Of a stretch of 64,000 bases of DNA, positions 46,925 through 58,652 are shown piece after piece (positions within the stretch are counted from its first letter, which is position 1; every line of letters starts with the position of its first letter). The notes beneath the pieces were generated by a model that was given only the letters and a program-made list of their open reading frames with translations, was not told the DNA's origin and searched no databases. Origin of the DNA: Achatina immaculata (Eukaryota; Mollusca; Gastropoda; Stylommatophora; Achatinidae); the NCBI GenBank assembly GCA_009760885.1, contig CM019719.1, positions 24,202,084 through 24,266,083 of the forward strand, read 5' to 3'. A program made the translations under genes and the position numbers.

Positions 46925-47055
46925 AGTGCCCATATTTTCCTTGACCTTTTGGCACACTAGAAGTTGATGTAGTTAGCATGACGTCTGGCCACCCTTCTGC
47001 CCCTAGCTGTAGAAGGAGCCCTGTACCAGTTTCTACTCCTGGGTGCCTGGGTGTT
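46925..47055 (+). mobile_element. SINE-like repeat, central domain copy 3
   Basis: GCCCATATTTTCCTTGACC, then CACTAGAAGTTGATGTAGTT, like copy 1's ACCAGAAGCTGATATAGTC. Short and degenerate. Confidence 0.45.
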
Positions 47056-47815
47056 TTTATAACTACGACCAAATGCAAGTAAAAATAGATGCCCTGTCTT
47101 CAATGGCTAGTAAAATAGGACTTGAAATTAACAGGGGTAAAACAAAAATAATGAAACTTCTCATTAACCACGAAGGACAAATATACGTAGAAGGAACAGT
47201 TGTTAAAAAGTAAACCATTTTGCATATCTCGGCAGCTACATAGACCAAGATGGTGACACCAGAAAGGAAGTTAGAATTCGAATTGCAAAAACAACATTCA
47301 CCTTCAAGAATCACGAGAACATAAGGCATTCAAAAGTTATAAGCATAAAAACCAAGTTAAGATTATTCAATTCAAATGTAATATCCACCTTCATTTATGC
47401 ACGCGAAAGCTGGAAAACAACTAAAGAAATAGAAAAGAAATTAGACTCTTTCGAAGACAAATGCCTCAGGAAAGTAATTAGTATAAAGTGGAACGAATTC
47501 AAGAACAACGCAGAAATAAGACAGATAAGCAGACAACAATCTGCTCATAGGTGATCAGAAAAAGAAGGACATATGTCGGTAATGTGATGAGAAGAAATAG
47601 TCAGAGGATCCCCGATCAATCTATCACGTGGAACACAACAGGCCGAAGAAAAAGGAGGTCGACCACGTGAAACTCCAGAGGACATTTTTATGAGAGGCCA
47701 GTTCAGTGGGCATAACATCCCTTGATGAGATGGAAAAACTCTCCGAGGACAGAAAATCTTGGCGAACTATCATGTGACGTTTAGCGGCCCGGGAAGAATG
47801 TAAGATTCTCTGTGT
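47049..47815 (+). mobile_element. RTE-like LINE D fragment, copy 3
   Basis: Pieces: [75 protein letters not shown], then a GRPRETPEDIF-like stretch and the shared 3' end near 47815. Several frameshifts. Confidence 0.8.
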
Positions 47816-47875
47816 TAGAGTTAACTTAAAAGAAAAATAGATAATGTTTTTATCTCTTTGGCGCCATTATTGATA

Positions 47876-47949
47876 AAATAAGAACCTTTTTTCTGGTTTG
47901 ACTTGTTTCAGATTAAAACAAATCAAACTAGAAAAAAAGGTTCTTATTT
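47876..47949. repeat. Near-perfect 33-bp hairpin
   Basis: The left arm (47876-47908) pairs with the right arm (47916-47949) with two mismatches and one single-base length difference, around a 7-base loop. Arms read AATAAGAACCTTTTTTCTGG and the complement of CTAGAAAAAAAGGTTCTTAT. Confidence 0.85.
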
Positions 47950-48074
47950 GATTGAAACAGGTTCTGCTGGGCAGTCCTTTTCAACATTTATGAGTAATTA
48001 TCCAGTAATAAAGTTGTAGCCACGTACAATACGTACTCATGATAGATATTCAGTGACTATTAGAACACACATAC

Positions 48075-48649
48075 CGTGGCGAAGATTCGTCCTCCTGGAC
48101 AAAAGCTCCGTCCTGGCCACAGCTAGGAAGGGTAGCAGCCACGACCACAAAACGCTGAAGTCGGAGACACTGGACCAGGGCAGTCTAGATAGGCAATCAC
48201 CCCTCACCCGACGGGGATGTATACGTATCTTAATTACGCTGAGGTTTTCCGATGAGAAAGTCCAACGCTGGACTGGATGGTCAACCACCTCTCACCTGGC
48301 GGGGATACACGGTTATCCCACAGCACGTCGAGGTTTTCCGGTGAGAAAGTCCAACTCTAGGCTAGATGGGCAATCACCTCTCACCCGGCGGGGATATACT
48401 GTTATCCCAAACCGTCGAGGTTTTCCGGTGAGAAAGTCCAACTCTAGACTAAACTGGTGCAACGAAAACCACGGTGTCACGCAATCCTGCTTCTGCGACC
48501 CACCAAGAATACAGGCCCAAGCCCCGCGATACTCTGAATTTCTTGTGGTCCTCTCGGGGATCACAGGAGGACCACGGGACCTATCGAGGACCACAGGAGT
48601 AAGTTCAGTAGGATCGCGGGGCGGTCTTGGTGGTAGAAGCGAATGAAGA
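48075..48649 (+). mobile_element. Retroposon X, copy III (5' truncated, 575 bp)
   Basis: Flanked by an exact 13-bp duplication AGAACACACATAC (48062-48074 and 48650-48662). It starts in the linker before the C array (GATTCGTCCTCCTGGACAAA). It has three 88-bp-class units, the 3' module and the GAAGCGAATGAAGAAG end. A 197-codon ORF (48053-48646) spans it but simply follows the repeat period. Confidence 0.92.
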
Positions 48650-48662
48650 AGAACACACATAC

Positions 48663-49627
48663 TCATTGCACAGATTTAAATTACATCATTTGGGCTTTTA
48701 GTTAAGCGTTTCACAACATGATAGTGCCTGAATTTGATGAGTAATTAATGTAATGATTTAAAAGATATATAATGACTTTTTAGCTGTGTAGCTCTGCTGA
48801 TTGTCTTTGTATGTGGTCCATGAAAAAGGCTGTTGCTGAAATATTGGATTGTTGTATGTTCATCATTTATACACGATCGTCTTACTTTTTGTTATTCTTG
48901 TCCCTGCCCACTTTCTTCATTTAAAAAAAAAATTGAACCATACGTCTTCGTCTGGCTTTGTCCTTGATCATACTGTTTGTATTCTCAGACCCTACGTGTT
49001 CTTGAATATACACACAGTTATACATATAGCTCAACCTTGCCGTTTACCACTCTGCCGTATACCGTATTACATTTCGTTTCCTTTTTCAGACCATGTTAAA
49101 AATGACAAGTTTTGGATTTCATTTTTAACCTAGCACTGGTAAAAGATTGTATATTGGCGCACATCCAAAAGCCTGCGATGGAACGTCAAACGTCAAACTT
49201 TTTTTTAGCAGGGCGTGCCCTTATAGGTAAAAGATTTGTAATGCGTAGGTGATTTGTATTCACGATTAACAGATCGTAAAGTTAGCTTCAAAGGAGGAAA
49301 AGTCTTCCTTGATATATACATACATACATTCACACACACACACACATATATATATATAATATATATATATGATATAACTTAGTGGTGCGAGTATGATCTT
49401 ATAATACATTTTATTATATATAACTTATAGTACATGTTTATCTGCTTGGTCTTTTGTATGTTATTTGATCTGAAATCTTTCTGCCAGTTTTCCAGTACGT
49501 TTGTAAACTGTAGTATCTTCATTGCCTAGTATGGTTTAGATTGGTCTTTCTCAACATTTTTAGACAGACTGGACCCCTGGAATAAATTTTCAGGTCTCAA
49601 GACTCCTTCGTAATAACATGTTCTGCA
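48663..49627. other. Unassigned sequence with possible LINE A 5' UTR piece
   Basis: TTGTATGTTC-TCATTTATAC near 48851 resembles the LINE A 5' UTR at 42048, but the match is short. A (CA)n(TA)n tract lies at about 49328-49370. Confidence 0.45.
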
Positions 49628-50155
49628 GTCGGATCTAAGTGCTGTTCCGCGTGGCGTAGACGATCATTTCTCTCCACAATTCCCTGTCTTTTGCGTTGAT
49701 TATGAGATCCGCTGGTACTTTCTTTCTAGCCACACTGATTGCCCATCCAGTAACTTCTCTCTCTGTCTTCCTCTGTCTCTTCTTCCCTCATTTTTTTCCA
49801 CTTGCCGCAGTGTGTTCCAGTCTTCTTCATCGCATGAAATGTCCTGTAAATCTCGCTTGTCCGCCTCTGATCTTTGTTATAATTTTATAATTTGCTTTTT
49901 AACTCCAGCCTCTCTTAAGACCTGTCCATGGTGCCTTCAATATCCTTCTTATAAGCCACAGTCCGATGGCCTTCATTTCTCCCTGTACACTCTTATTCAT
50001 AGACCATGCTTTACACCCATAAAACACAATTGGCTCGATGTAACATTTAAGTACTCAGAATCTTATTTCCATTGATATGGATCTGCTGCACAAGATGTAT
50101 CTCATTGTCTGGGATGCTGACTTGACCTGAGCACGTCTGTTTTTTTATTTCGTTG
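49628..50155 (-). mobile_element. BovB-like LINE B3 fragment, copy 2
   Basis: It matches 36850-37195 (shared GGCGTAGACGATCATTT and CCCATCCAGTAACTTCTCTC) and extends further 5' through the RT thumb region. Multiple frameshifts. Confidence 0.78.
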
Positions 50156-50164
50156 TGACATTTA

Positions 50165-52080
50165 CCACCACCACCACCACCACCACCACCACCACCATCA
50201 TCAGGTGCCGTGCCGATTGGCGTTAGCTGCTATGCTTCTCCAGAGTACACGATCCTTCATGCAGACCATCAGCTCAGTTGGTGATCTCCTCTCACACCAT
50301 CCCGTCAGACTGTCCAGTATCATTTCTATTGGTCTTCCTCTTGATCTTCTTCCTTCTATTTTTCCTGTTGTTATAATATTTTCAATGCCCCCTCTTCTCA
50401 TTGCATGTCCTATGAAAATACATTGTCTCTCTCTCTTATTTTTTTTGACAAGCCTTTATTGTCTCTCCAGCTCTTCTCATACATTCTTCATTAGTTATTT
50501 TTGCTGTTCAGGGAATTCGCAACATTCTTCTAATAAACCACATTTCTGCTGCTTCCAATGATTTTTGTGAAGACCTGCCTATTGTCCATGATTCACTTCC
50601 ATATAACAAGATAGGTTCAATATAGCATTTTAGGACTCGTTTTCTAACATTCATTGATAAGGACGTGTTGCATAATATGTTTCTTTTTCTTTGAAATGCA
50701 GTCTTTGCTTGGCCTATTATGTTCCTAATTTCTGTTCTGCATTTCCCATCTGATGCTATTAATGCTCCAAGGTATTTGAATTTCCTCATCTGCTTTAGAA
50801 TAGTTCCGTTTAATATTATACTGCGTGTTGGTGAATTCTGTTTCTTAGATATAACCGTAGTCTCTGTCTTTTTGATGTTAAAAGTAAGGCCTTTCTCTTC
50901 ACTTTCTTTGGCGACTTTATCCAAGAGATTTTGCAGGTCTTGTTGGTTCTCAGCTATCAGTACTGTGTCGTCAGCATACCGAAGTTGTTAATATTGTATC
51001 CTCCAATTTTTATGCCTGGTTCTGTGATGATCATTCTTAGAATATTCTCGCTGTACAGAGGAAAAAAAAAGGTCTGGAGATAGTACGCATCCTTGTCGCA
51101 CCCCTTGTTTTATAGGTTGATATTTTCCAGTTCTATTTTCAACTCGAATTGCTGTTTCTTGGTGCCAGTATAGATATTTTACAATCCTCATGTCTTTGTC
51201 GTCTATATTGATGTCTTCAAGTATTTTAATAATTTCATTATGTTTCACCTTGTCGAATGCCTTGGTGTAATCAGTGAAGCATAAGTAGAGATCTTTCTGT
51301 ACTTCTAAAGCTCTTTCTGTTAGTGTTCGTAAAGCATAAATGACATTGTGTGTTCCCTTTCCATCAACAAATCCAAACTGTTCATCTGCTATTTTCATTT
51401 TTATTTTCTCCCTTGTTCTTCTCATAATGATTCTCAGAAGTAGCTTCGTTATGTAACATGAGAGGCTGATAGTCCGGTGATCATCACATTCCTTTGCACC
51501 TGGTTTCTTTGGTAGTGCTGTAAACGTGGATTTAAGCAAGTCACTGGGAATATAATCACTGGTGTAAATGTCATTCAGTAACTTGGTTATTATTTTTATT
51601 CCTACTCCTCTAGCGCCTCTATTTCTTCTATTGTTATGTTATCAGGCCCAGTCGCTTTTTCTTTCTTCATATGTTTGATGGCATCTATGATTTCACCTTC
51701 CAGTATTATTTGGTGGTCCATCACGGTTTTCAGTATCTGGTGTTAATTCTGATCTTTCTCCTCCATATAGCTCACCAGTGTACTCTGTCCACCTGTCCAC
51801 AATGTCTTCTTTTCCCATTAACATTTTACCTTCTTTCGATTTCAGGCATCCTGTGGTATATTTTGTTTTTCTGCCTGTGAGTTCACTAATTCGTTTGTGC
51901 ATTTGTTGCTGTCTTTATTATGAGAGTCATCTGTTTGTCTGCACTGTTCATTTAACCACACTTCCTTTGCTTCTCTGCATTTGCGTCTTATTTCTTTATT
52001 TATCTTGCTATATTTTTCTTGGTTATTTTTACTTCTCCTCCTCTTGTCCATCAGTCCTAAGATGTCGTCTGTCATCCATT
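50165..52080 (-). mobile_element. BovB-like LINE B1, copy 4
   Basis: In element orientation: linker KNNQEKYSKINKEIRRKCRE, EDIVDRWTEYTGELYGG, RT with [120 protein letters not shown]. The tail is (TGG)n with ATCATCA instead of the pure GAT repeat of other copies. Frameshifted; no endonuclease domain. Confidence 0.9.
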
Positions 52081-52089
52081 TATTTTTAG

Positions 52090-52790
52090 GGTCTTCTTTT
52101 TCCGTTTACCATCAATTTTTATAATTGTTCATAAGTACTTGAATCTATCAACTTGTTTCAGATTTGTGCCATCAGTGGTAATGCTACATTTTAGTGGTAT
52201 TCTTTTGTTTGAGATGACCATCACTTCAGTCTTCTTTTTGTTCAGACTGAGACCTTTATTTTGACTTTCACGAACCACAGTGCCCAGAAGAGCCTGTAGC
52301 TCCCCTTCAGTTTTAGCAATCAGAACTGTGTCGTCTGCATATCATAAGATGTTAAGGTTGTACCCGCCAATTTATATTCCTGGCATGTTCTCTATATTTC
52401 TCATTATGTTTTCGCTGTACAAGGAGAAGAGGTCAGGAGATAGAACACATCCTTGCCTCACTCCCAATTTTATGTCTTGGAATGCTCTTATTTGGTTCTC
52501 AGCCCTTATTGCTGCCAATAAAAGTTTTTGATAAGTTTCAGATCTTTCCCATCTATGTTGATGTCTTCCAGCATTCTTATAATTTATGTGTGTCTCACTT
52601 TATCAGATGCTTTACAGTAGTCTATGAAGCATAAGTATAAATCCGTCTTTACTTCTGTTGATCTCTCCATCAGTGTTCTCATTACATATATAATATATAC
52701 TTGTACCTTTTCCTTTGGCTAAGTCGCACTGTTCTTCAGCGATTTCTGATTTTGTTTTTCAGCTGGATCAGTAAATTGTACATATCATAA
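52090..52790 (-). mobile_element. BovB-like LINE RT fragment
   Basis: RT pieces with stops: [73 protein letters not shown]. Related to B1 but more diverged; it abuts B1 copy 4. Confidence 0.8.
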
Positions 52791-54105
52791 ACAGACCAAC
52801 AGTTCTTGGCAATGTACTACCGTAATCGAAGCTTCCCCATCATGACCGCCAACATAAGTACTCCGCTCCTTGGTATATTGTATGCTAATTATGCATAAAT
52901 CCTGAGCTTTCAATCAATACACAATACATCGACATGTTGTACAAATCACCAGGTCTGAAATTAAAGACACAACATTTTAATCTCACTATACGCCACAACA
53001 GCACATACAGCTGACATTGACATCAGCATGACATCAAGATAGGTGCATCATAATGGACGAACACTTGGATGAACAAGATCAATGCAGTGCAAAATACTTC
53101 AGGCAATCTTCAATGATAGAAAAACATTTGAATGAACAATGTCATTGCAATGCAGGGTAATTAAGCATATTATCATATGATAACGATTTCTCTTGTTGCA
53201 TATTGAAACCTGATGGACCTGAGGTCCCGAGCTCCTTTGCCTTCCACGTAGCCTACACTACGAATTCAATGTGCAGTAACACTTATCCCCCTTCATCTAT
53301 CACTGCTATGACACACCTCCATATAACTGCTTCTTCAGCACACAATCAGTCCACATGAAAAGCATAATAAACAGTCATACATGTCCATCCATTATACCGA
53401 TAAATCACACTCCATACACAGAATTTCCATATTGATACGTAAATACAAGAACCCTACATCACAGGTTAATTCACAGCTACACGGTCTACACCACATGAGA
53501 ATATACTAAACACGCACACTAATATAAGCACAACGAAGACGCAACATCGTTGGCCATAGCCTTGATCTAATCTGAAGCAGGCCAATGATTCAGTATATAT
53601 TCCCCCTCGAAACCAGCTACCAAAACACTTGGACGATGACGGTTCGGTCAGGGTCGTACACCCCTCGATCCAAGCGTATATCGTCCACTTGAAAGTGACA
53701 ATTTGACATTGGCTGCGAAAGAGCACCTCCTTAACAAACCTAAATCAATAAACGCGATCAGCGCTTTTCTTTCGATGCCTACCAACATCATGAAAAAAAA
53801 GCAACACCCAGTACTAAAGTAAGAACCTGACAGTGAACTTCTAGTGTTTATCATGGCTTCTGAATAGTAGAAATATTGTTTGTATTTGCTGAGTTTGTTT
53901 TACACTGGCCGCCAGTAGATGATGATCTGGCGTTCAGGCAGGTTTGTTTGGTGACATTAAGATTCTTTGTAGACTTCTAAGTGTAAATATTTTTTCTTAT
54001 GTATGATTAAATGTCGTTGCCTAAATGTTTGCAGTTATTTTCCGTTATCAATCATTAGTCTTAGTCCGTGAAGGATCCTGTGATTTCTTATCAACACATT
54101 CACAT
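52791..54105. other. Unassigned sequence
   Basis: Less AT-rich than its surroundings from about 53200 to 53850. ORFs at 53726-53466 and 53854-53648 (minus) have no recognised domain. No gene is called. Confidence 0.45.
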
Positions 54106-54109
54106 ATCA

Positions 54110-54720
54110 GACGAATCACTAAAAGGCACAGAAAAAGGAGAAAATCCTACAGGGCATTACATCAGAATTGAACAGCCTTTCAGCATCAACAAAAGTGGCC
54201 CTACAGTGGATATCCTCCCACTGCGGTATAGCAGGGAATGAGAAAGTAGGCACACTCCAAAAATGGCAGTAAAATGAAAGAACACAACCATCAAATCACC
54301 TACAAAAAGGCCAAGACCATAATTTTAAAAAACTCAATACAGAGAGCAATGGTCAAAGAGGCTGAATATAAACAGGGCTCCTCATGCAGATCCAAACAAT
54401 CAGCTAGAGATTAAGAACAGGCCATTGCAGACTACAGAAAGACCTGCACCGACTCAAGATCTCTCACACGGACGTATGAGATGGAGTGAGAATGGAGCAC
54501 AAACCACAGAGCATGTGTACCAAGCGTGTACAACGTTCACTGACCTACGAAGCCAAACCTGGCTACAGATTATGGGCCTGAGGCAGAAGCTGTGGGGCTG
54601 CCGCGAGGATCTAGAGAGAAACTGTGGACCTACCTGGCAACCCGGCTTCAGATTTAGCATAACTCAGCACTTGAATGCAGAACAAGACATATCAGACAGT
54701 TCTTGTGCTATTTTGTAAAG
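54110..54720 (+). mobile_element. I-like LINE 3' part (RNase H remnant and C-terminal region)
   Basis: TKVALQWISSHCGIAGNEKV is the RNase H C-terminal signature. Downstream, in a shifted frame, LQTTERPAP is the frame-shifted form of a GHCRLQKDLHRL motif, followed by NGAQTTEHVYQACTTF, TWLQIMGLRQKLWGC and WQPGF. Frameshifts are present. Confidence 0.75.
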
Positions 54721-55073
54721 TAGTGGGTGTAATATGATAATTGCCTTAGTTTGTCTCTCCCGAGATTAAATCTATTCTTCACTGGTTGATTTTTTACACC
54801 ACCAGGGTAGTAAACTGTCGCATGGTTTCTCAAGATGTGAATAGCATGTTTTGCTTAACTAACCACCTGACGAATTATCAGTAATCTTCTTGCACGGATG
54901 TTAAGGCGTAGCATATGTTGTTTGGAGCTACTCCCTTTCCCCCATCCCCCCACCCCGGTGAAATCTATGTACATTTCATAGCTAAGCTTCAGTAAGAATC
55001 ACTGAGTTTTTAAAAGGAAATGTCTAATTATAATAAGAATGTTTACAGCTAACTGGGTTTCTTCTCTTCAGTT

Positions 55074-55152
55074 TAGCCCTATACAGGATCTTGTTTGATC
55101 ACCGAAGTTAATCAGTACTGGGAACATTGACTAAATGTATGCAGGAGACTCT
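55074..55152 (+). repeat. 5S rRNA-like segment
   Basis: GGATCTTGTTTGATCACCGA and AGTTAATCAG, then ATGTATGCAGGAGACT, follow the order of metazoan 5S rRNA (its GATCTCGTCTGATCTCGGAAG...GGATGGGAGACC region). It is diverged, so a 5S pseudogene or the head of a 5S-derived SINE. No intact 5S gene. Confidence 0.6.
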
Positions 55153-55568
55153 CTACTGTAGAGAGCGGAACAACAACACAACTCCTTCAGATCATCGGAG
55201 GAAGTACCCACCCTCCCCCCCCTCAGACAGTGTTTCGGCCCTGTTAAACTCCTGACACTCTAAGGAGGGGTGGGGCCCTCTGGGTCGTGACTCTCAGAGG
55301 TCTTGTGAGTTGTTGCTTTTTTCATCCCGAGATTGAACCCATGATCTTCCAGTTGACACTGCACTTTCTGAAGTGCGTCTTTCGCATACTCTACAACCAA
55401 CATGAGGCCTTTTCTGCTGTTTCTGAAAGGCTTTTCAATGCCCTTGCTCTTGCTTGTCCCTTTATCCCCATTTGCTTACATATGTCGTATGTTGATGTTG
55501 CTACGAATTCCCTGCTCCCACTTCTACAGCTATCACTTAATGTTGTCGCATTAAACTGTTATACGACA

Positions 55569-55738
55569 TTCTTCTTCTTCTTCTTCTTTCGAGATTGTTG
55601 GTCACATCAGATCCTGATCCCTGTCGACATGGCAAAGCCCACAGTCCTCTCCAAATCCTGATAGGAGCCCCAAAGCTTTTGCCCCAAGCTTGTGTCCTCT
55701 GGCCATGTCTCACTCCTCAGGTTTTGCAGATCTGGATG
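55569..55738 (-). mobile_element. I-like LINE 3' end with (GAA)n tail
   Basis: In minus orientation LRSETWPEDTSLGQKLWGS, YQDLERTVGFAMSTGIRI then stop, ending CTCGAAAGAAGAAGAAG. Same C terminus as the copies at 2519 and 54110. Confidence 0.8.
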
Positions 55739-55945
55739 GAAAAAGCAACCGAAATGCAACAACGAACCAGATCCAATACACTAACTACAAAGACATCAGT
55801 AAGCCAACCTCTTCCGCCTAAGGACAGGCCACTGCAGACTACTGAGCCACCTACATCGACTTAAAATATATCACACAGGCGAGTGTCCATGTGGCAGTGG
55901 AGCCCAGACTCCTGACCATATCCTTCAAGAGTGCCCAAACGACGT
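55739..55945 (+). mobile_element. I-like LINE C-terminal fragment
   Basis: Plus strand: NLFRLRTGHCRL, LLSHLHRLKISHTGECPCG, GSGAQTPDHILQECP. It is the segment normally just upstream of the piece at 55569-55738, but in the opposite orientation. Confidence 0.78.
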
Positions 55946-56675
55946 TGTAATGTTCTGCTATAATTAGTCTACGTGTTGCCTCTGCTATAAGTGAACAGAG
56001 CAAGGCCCAGTCTTATAAATAATGATATACGTACATACACCACAAAGTGAAAGTATAGGGTTAAGTTTATGTTTACGTGTATTGTTTTGCTTCATTGTGC
56101 TGTGGTGATCAGAAGTCAAACACACGCCAATGGAGTGATTTTATCGTGGTCTGGTGGAAAATTCCGAGATCATTCATAATGTTCTCTGGAAGTGGTAAAA
56201 ATTAATTCGGAATAGTAACTAATTCGTGTGAGAATCGTCTTTTCTTTTCTTCTCCCTTCATTTTATGCGTGGCTGCAGTTTGTTAAATAATAAATTCATT
56301 CGTCTTTGATTCATACCTATGTTGATGGCTATTCAAGTTTGTCACATAGCTGAAGTTTTTTAACACAGTTTTGTTCTCACGCACTAACAGTTACAGTGCA
56401 GACCATCATCTCATCTCGATTCCGATAATCAACAGCTAATTATCTGCACTTGAGCGCTTGTCATCATTTTTCACTCTTAGCTCCGATGCACAAAATATCA
56501 CATCGCGGTGAATGTAGACAGTGATTCTCACCCGCGAGACAGGTGGTTCCACTGGGAGGAGTTTCAAGCCAAAGAGGAGGAATTTTTTCCAAGGGAGGGA
56601 TTTTCCTACGGGGAAAAAAATCCTCCCCAATTTCTTCCATTGAAAAAAAAAATAGTACCATTAGATTTGAAGTTC
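55946..56675. other. Unassigned sequence
   Basis: No ORF or RNA gene recognised. A GGAGGAATTTT/GGGAGGGATTTTCC-rich stretch at 56573-56610 has a local repeated look. Confidence 0.4.
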
Positions 56676-56995
56676 ATTCTTGGTTATAATGACTGTTATA
56701 GTTGGAGGTGGGGTGGTGGACACGCTCTCCACTCCAATTAAAATATCTCCAAGTCGTGCGTCTCAAACAGCCTCTGACAGTCCAAGTCCAGCTCCTGGCC
56801 TTCTCGTGGCGGAACTGTTTAAATTGACGGGAGAAGAGGCGAAAGGCGAATATCTGGCGCCTGAAAACGAGACGCCTCGGGTAGATGAGAGTCTTGGTTG
56901 ATATCTCATCTAGGAGAAGGAAAACTCTGATTAAAAACCCGCTGCTGGCGAGATCCTTCAGCTGCCATGCATTAGGTGAAACTCCTCCCGGCCAA

Positions 56996-57700
56996 TGAAG
57001 AAAAATGCGATTAGTGTTGCCGCGCGGCGCCGCCGTGGAAAAAGGTGAAGGAAAGGATTAAGTGAAGTAACCAGTAGTCTCGAGGTCAGTGCTACTCAAA
57101 TCACGGCACCTCTGCTCTAGCGGCCAGCCACGTCCTATATACATCCATACTGGGGCAGATTGCCTAAACCGACTTAACCTAGGGGTTAAACTAAGATATT
57201 GCTGGCTAGATTCTTCAGCTGTCTCGCGTGAGGTGAAACTCATCTCGGCCAATGAAGACAATGCGAAAATTCGATTAAGGTTGCCGTGCGGCGCCGCTGT
57301 GAAAAAGGTGATGGAAAGGATAAAGTGAAGTTTAATCAGTATGTCCAGTCTCTGTTGGCGGGATTCTTCAGCTGCCGTGCGTGGAGAAATGAAGAAAGGT
57401 GCAAATGGGGTTGCCGCGCAGCATCACTGCGGAAAAGGTGGTAGAAAGGATAAAGCGAAGCAAACAGTCAAATCACGGCACCTCTGGTCTGGAGGTCGGC
57501 CACGTCCTGAGTGCAGTCATATCGGGTGAAATGCATGAACCGGCTTGTCCTAGAGGTTAAGACACTGCTGGCGAGACTCTTCGAATGCCGCGCGTGGAGT
57601 GAAGCTCCTCCCGGTTAAGGAAGTAAATGCGGAAAAGAAATAAAAGTTGATGTGCGGCGCCGATGTGAAAAGGTGGTGGAAAGGATAAAGTGAAGTTTAA
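56996..57700 (+). repeat. X internal A-unit array (GC-rich)
   Basis: Recurring GTTGCCGCGCGGCGCCG near 57014, 57274, 57410 and 57650, each followed by GTGAAAAAGG-type and GGATAAAGTGAAG sequence and a TTCTTCAGCTGCC-type stretch. Unit spacing is irregular. Confidence 0.8.
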
Positions 57701-57739
57701 TCGGTATGTCCAGTAGTATCGCTGCGAGAGCTATACATA

Positions 57740-58060
57740 CCACGGCGCCTCTGCTCTAGAGGCCGCCCACGTCCGAAATACACCTACACTGGTGAAATAT
57801 GCCTAAACCGACACACACCAGGGGTGGAACTTGATGGCTAGACATGTCATGCCACCTCCGCTCTAGAGGTCGGTCACGCCTGATATACACCCATACTGGT
57901 GAATTTTGCCTAAACCGGCTCACACCAGGGGTGAATTTTGAAGGCTATGCATGTCACAGTACCTCTGCTCTAGAGGTCGGTCATGTCCCAGACACGCCCA
58001 TACTGGGATAATATGCCTAAACCGGCTCAACCCAGGGGGTGGAAGTCACTAGTGGCGAGG
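57740..58060 (+). repeat. X internal B array (107-bp units)
   Basis: GCTCTAGAGG recurs with its CTCTAGA at 57754, 57861 and 57968, exactly 107 bp apart. Each unit also has ATATGCCTAAACCGGCTCA-like sequence. CCTCTGCTCTAGAGG can fold back on itself. Confidence 0.92.
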
Positions 58061-58169
58061 ATTCGTCCTCTTGGACAAAAGCTCCATCCTGGTCACAACT
58101 AGGAAGGGTAGCGGCCACGACCACAAAATGCTGAAGTCGGAGACACTGGACCAGTGCAGTCTAGATAGG

Positions 58170-58430
58170 CAACCACCTCTCACCCGGCGGGGATGTTTGC
58201 GTATCCTAATCACGCTGAGGTTTTCCGGTGAGAAAGTCCAACTCTGGACTGGATGGGCAACCACCTCTCACCCGGCGGTGATACACGGGTATCTCAAAAC
58301 ACGTCGAGGTTTTCCGGTGAGAAAGTCCAACTCTGGCCTGGGTGGGTTATCGCCTCTCACCCAGCGGGGATGCACTGATATCCTAAACACGTCGAGGTCT
58401 TCCGGTGAGAAAGTCCAACTCTAGACTAAA
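58170..58430 (+). repeat. X internal C array (88-bp units)
   Basis: CCTCTCACCC recurs at 58176, 58264 and 58353 (periods 88 and 89). Each unit runs CTCACCCGGCGGGGAT ... GAGGTTTTCCGGTGAG, so its ends are complementary. Arrays of this class occur in copies I, II, III and V. Confidence 0.93.
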
Positions 58431-58652
58431 CTGGTGCAACGAAAAACATGGTGTCACGCAATCCGCTTCAGAGACCCACCAAGAATACAGGCTAAAGCCC
58501 TGCGATACTCTGAAACCCTTGTGGATCTCGTGTGGTCCTTTCGGGGACCACACAGGAGACCGCGGGACCTAACGAGAACCACAGGCGTAAATTCAGTAGG
58601 ATCACAGTGCGATTTGGTGGTAGAAGCGAACGAAGAAGAAGAAAAAGAAGAA

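Larger units (their letters stand above)
56676..58652 (+). mobile_element. Retroposon X, copy IV (full 5' end)
   Basis: It starts just after GAAGTTC (56669-56675). Order: 5' unique region (56676-56940) matching copy II, alternating GC-rich A and B units (56996-57700), B array (57720-58060), linker, C array (58176-58420), 3' module, and (GAA)n at 58632-58652. It has no RT, endonuclease or transposase. A further X unit follows directly. Confidence 0.87.

Noticed and set aside
48053..48646. 197-codon ORF over X copy III
   Set aside because: It tracks the 88-bp units and the 3' module, differs in frame usage from the equivalent parts of copies I, II and IV, and shows no domain. Most likely an accident of repeat period and base composition.
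53466..53854. Minus-strand ORFs in a less AT-rich patch
   Set aside because: They lack domain features, and the hydrophobic run alone is not enough to call a gene.
58170..58430. Regular repeats resembling a CRISPR array
   Set aside because: Units are 88 bp with no spacer structure, the genome is eukaryotic, and the arrays are part of retroposon X.
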